Source: Thermoplasmata archaeon
GTDB taxonomy: Archaea > Thermoplasmatota > Thermoplasmata > RBG-16-68-12
NCBI GenBank assembly: GCA_021788795.1
Contig: JAJYKG010000117.1
Coordinates: forward strand, 1-6,885
Direction of reading: 5' to 3'
Length of the DNA: 6,885 nucleotides
A model generated the notes under the pieces. It did not search any database. It saw only the letters and a program-made list of their open reading frames with translations, and was not told the DNA's origin. The translations under genes and the position numbers were made by a program. This document shows, one piece after another, positions 5,622 to 6,885 of this stretch (positions are counted from its first letter, which is position 1; every line of letters starts with the position of its first letter).

Positions 5622-6242
5622 CTACTCCCGCTGCACCCGTCCGAACGCGACGCTGCCCGCGATCTTCTCGATGAAGACCTTGACGATGGAGCCCTTCGCG
5701 GTCCCGGGGACGTAGATGATGTACTTGTCCAGCTTCGCGATCCCGTCGCCCTTCTTCCCGATGTCCTGGATCATCATCTCGTAGACCTTGCCCTCGACGA
5801 GGGGCGCCTCCTCGACCTTGGCCGCCTTCTTGACGGACTTCACGGGGCGGCGGGCGCCGCAGGCGTCGCACTCGAGCATCGCGACGCGGCCTTCCTTCAC
5901 GAGGCGGGTGTCGGGGCGGCCGCATTCCTGGCAGATGACGTAGGCCTCGACGTAGGACTTGATCCGCTCTTCGACGTTCATCGGGGTGACCTTGCTCTTG
6001 AAGACGACGCGGCGGCCTTCCATGGTCCCCGCGGTCCCGAGCTCCCGGAGGAGGTAGGTGAGGACCATGTCGGGGTCGCGACGGATCGCCTGGACGATGT
6101 CCTCGAAGTTCCGGAGGATCGTCGTCTTGCCCTCGTACACGATGTCCGGGGCGGGAACCTGGAACCGCTCGCCCGTGCTCAGCGCGTCGGGCAGGGCCTT
6201 CTTCGCCCGTGCCAGGAGCTGGTCATAGGAGAGGGAAGACAT
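5622..6242 (-). CDS. eif2b: Translation initiation factor aIF2 subunit beta with C-terminal TRAM domain
   Basis: aIF2-beta is part of the heterotrimer that brings initiator Met-tRNA to the small ribosomal subunit. The order is an N-terminal helix that contacts aIF2-gamma (about 1-20), the alpha/beta core (25-100; TILRNFEDIV at 41-50, MVLTYLLRELGTAG at 59-72), a zinc ribbon with Cys104, Cys107, Cys125 and Cys128, and a lysine-rich linker (134-146). A TRAM domain follows (147-203), recognisable by PLVEGKVYEMMIQDIGKKGD (147-166), GIAKLDKYIIYVPG (167-180) and the final SVAFGRV (197-203). Typical archaeal aIF2-beta ends near residue 140, so the TRAM domain explains the 206-residue length. TRAM is an RNA-binding fold found in tRNA and rRNA modifying enzymes; fusions to aIF2-beta are, as far as I recall, known in haloarchaea and Methanosarcina. 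The ATG at 6242 lacks a Shine-Dalgarno sequence and sits about 32 bases from a TATA element, suggesting a leaderless mRNA. Confidence 0.95.
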   Translation of the reverse strand: MSSLSYDQLLARAKKALPDALSTGERFQVPAPDIVYEGKTTILRNFEDIVQAIRRDPDMVLTYLLRELGTAGTMEGRRVVFKSKVTPMNVEERIKSYVEAYVICQECGRPDTRLVKEGRVAMLECDACGARRPVKSVKKAAKVEEAPLVEGKVYEMMIQDIGKKGDGIAKLDKYIIYVPGTAKGSIVKVFIEKIAGSVAFGRVQRE

Positions 6243-6268
6243 GGGAGACGACCAAGGAGGGGCCCGGG

Positions 6269-6279
6269 TTTAAAGGTTT
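6269..6279 (-). promoter_or_regulatory. TATA/BRE element of the aIF2-beta operon
   Basis: The minus strand reads AAACCTTTAAA, an AT island in a GC-rich 70-base gap after pyrG. The TTTAAA box begins 32 bases before the ATG, so transcription should start at or next to the start codon. It nearly repeats the srp19 element in both sequence and distance. It probably drives eif2b and the protease gene together. Confidence 0.6.
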
Positions 6280-6312
6280 GTCCCCGGAGTCCCGCCCCGG
6301 GCTCGTCCGGAA

Positions 6313-6885
6313 TCACTTCGTCCCCGCGGCGGCCTTCACCAGGCCCAGATGGATCGGCGAGGGCCGGAACGGTCTCGACCGGAGTTCGGGGTGGAACTGG
6401 GAGGCAACGAAGTAGGGATGCCCTTTCATCTCGAGGACCTCCATCCTCCGCCCCCCGTCGGAGCGGCCGACGTACCGCAGACCGGCGGCCTCGAGCTTCT
6501 CGAGGTAGTCCGGGTTGATCTCGTACCGGTGGCGGTGGCGCTCGAGGATTCGTGTGGAGCCGTACAGCTTCGCGGTCTTCGAGGACTCGTCGAGCAGGAT
6601 CTCGTGCGCGCCGAGGCGCATCGTCGCGCCCATGTCCTTGACCCCGTGTTGCTCCGGGAGGAGGTCGACGACCGGGTACGGCGTCCTGGGGTCGAACTCG
6701 GAGCTGTTGGCGCCCTTGAGCCCGAGGGCCTCTCGTGCGAAGCCCACCGTGGCGAGCTGGAATCCGAGGCAGACGCCCTGGAACGGGATGTCGTGGTCCG
6801 CGGCGTAACGCGTCGCGGCGGTCTTCCCCTCGATGCCGCGGTCCCCGAAGCCCCCGGGCACGAGGATGCCGTCCGCGCCCTCGAG
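6313..6885 (-). CDS. pyrG: CTP synthase, C-terminal glutaminase part (cut by window edge)
   Basis: CTP synthase makes CTP from UTP, ATP and glutamine, the last step of pyrimidine nucleotide synthesis. Only the last 190 residues are inside the window; the synthetase domain and most of the linker lie beyond base 6885. What is visible is the class I glutamine amidotransferase domain. It begins LEGADGILVPGGFGDRGIEG, with the oxyanion-hole PGGFG, then GVCLGFQLA with the nucleophile Cys39 of the fragment, ERHRHRYEIN, and SQFHPELRSRPFRPSP with the triad residues His165 and Glu167. The frame is open to the window edge, so the GTG codon at 6861 is not a start. All glutaminase residues are intact. It ends 70 bases before eif2b on the same strand, and that gene has its own promoter. 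Confidence 0.95.
   Translation of the reverse strand, partial: LEGADGILVPGGFGDRGIEGKTAATRYAADHDIPFQGVCLGFQLATVGFAREALGLKGANSSEFDPRTPYPVVDLLPEQHGVKDMGATMRLGAHEILLDESSKTAKLYGSTRILERHRHRYEINPDYLEKLEAAGLRYVGRSDGGRRMEVLEMKGHPYFVASQFHPELRSRPFRPSPIHLGLVKAAAGTK

Noticed and set aside
6243..6312. Possible terminator or riboswitch between pyrG and eif2b
   Set aside because: The gap has G/C runs that could pair weakly, but no stable stem with a T-tract. The only convincing signal is the TATA element.
5490..6518. 342-codon plus-strand frame opposite eif2b and pyrG
   Set aside because: It is antisense to two certain genes and its product is repetitive Asp/Leu/Arg-rich sequence without motifs.
1..6885. 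Mobile element, CRISPR array, tRNA or defence island
   Set aside because: I saw no spaced direct repeats, terminal inverted repeats, transposase or integrase motifs, or tRNA cloverleaf; composition and codon use look even throughout.

Overview
The window is a gene-dense, GC-rich piece of an archaeal chromosome. Archaeal identity rests on SRP19, ribosomal protein S8e, the zinc-ribbon initiation factor aIF2-beta, a presenilin-type GxGD protease, and TATA-box promoters such as CTTATA. The proteins are lysine-rich rather than strongly acidic, which argues against a haloarchaeon. A GC-rich member of the Thermoplasmatota or a related euryarchaeal lineage is my best guess, from gene content and style only. 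I see no mobile element, CRISPR array, rRNA or tRNA. No stretch longer than about 115 bases lacks a gene.

Left part (1-914): a possible tail of an upstream gene, then a membrane-anchored PD-(D/E)XK nuclease related to Holliday junction resolvases (+). It converges on srp19 (-), and the two stop codons share the four bases CTAG. srp19 is divergent from tldD across a 112-base promoter region.

Middle (914-4151, +): tldD and tldE form a tightly coupled pair encoding the two subunits of the TldD/TldE metalloprotease. They are followed by an unrecognised small four-helix membrane protein with a cysteine-rich loop.

Right part (4179-6885, all -): reading leftwards, the end of pyrG (CTP synthase, cut by the window edge), then aIF2-beta with a C-terminal TRAM domain. 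A nine-helix presenilin/SPP-like intramembrane protease follows 7 bases after it, then rps8e behind its own promoter.

Together the genes serve translation (aIF2-beta, S8e), membrane protein targeting (SRP19), proteolysis (TldD/E, presenilin homologue), nucleotide synthesis (PyrG) and a nuclease of unknown role. Two initiation styles seem to coexist. srp19 and eif2b, and perhaps the nuclease gene, look leaderless, with the TATA element about 30 bases before the ATG. rps8e and tldE have Shine-Dalgarno sequences. I found no clearly new multi-gene system. The items most worth a second look are the anchored nuclease, the TRAM fusion next to the presenilin homologue, and the cysteine-rich membrane orphan.
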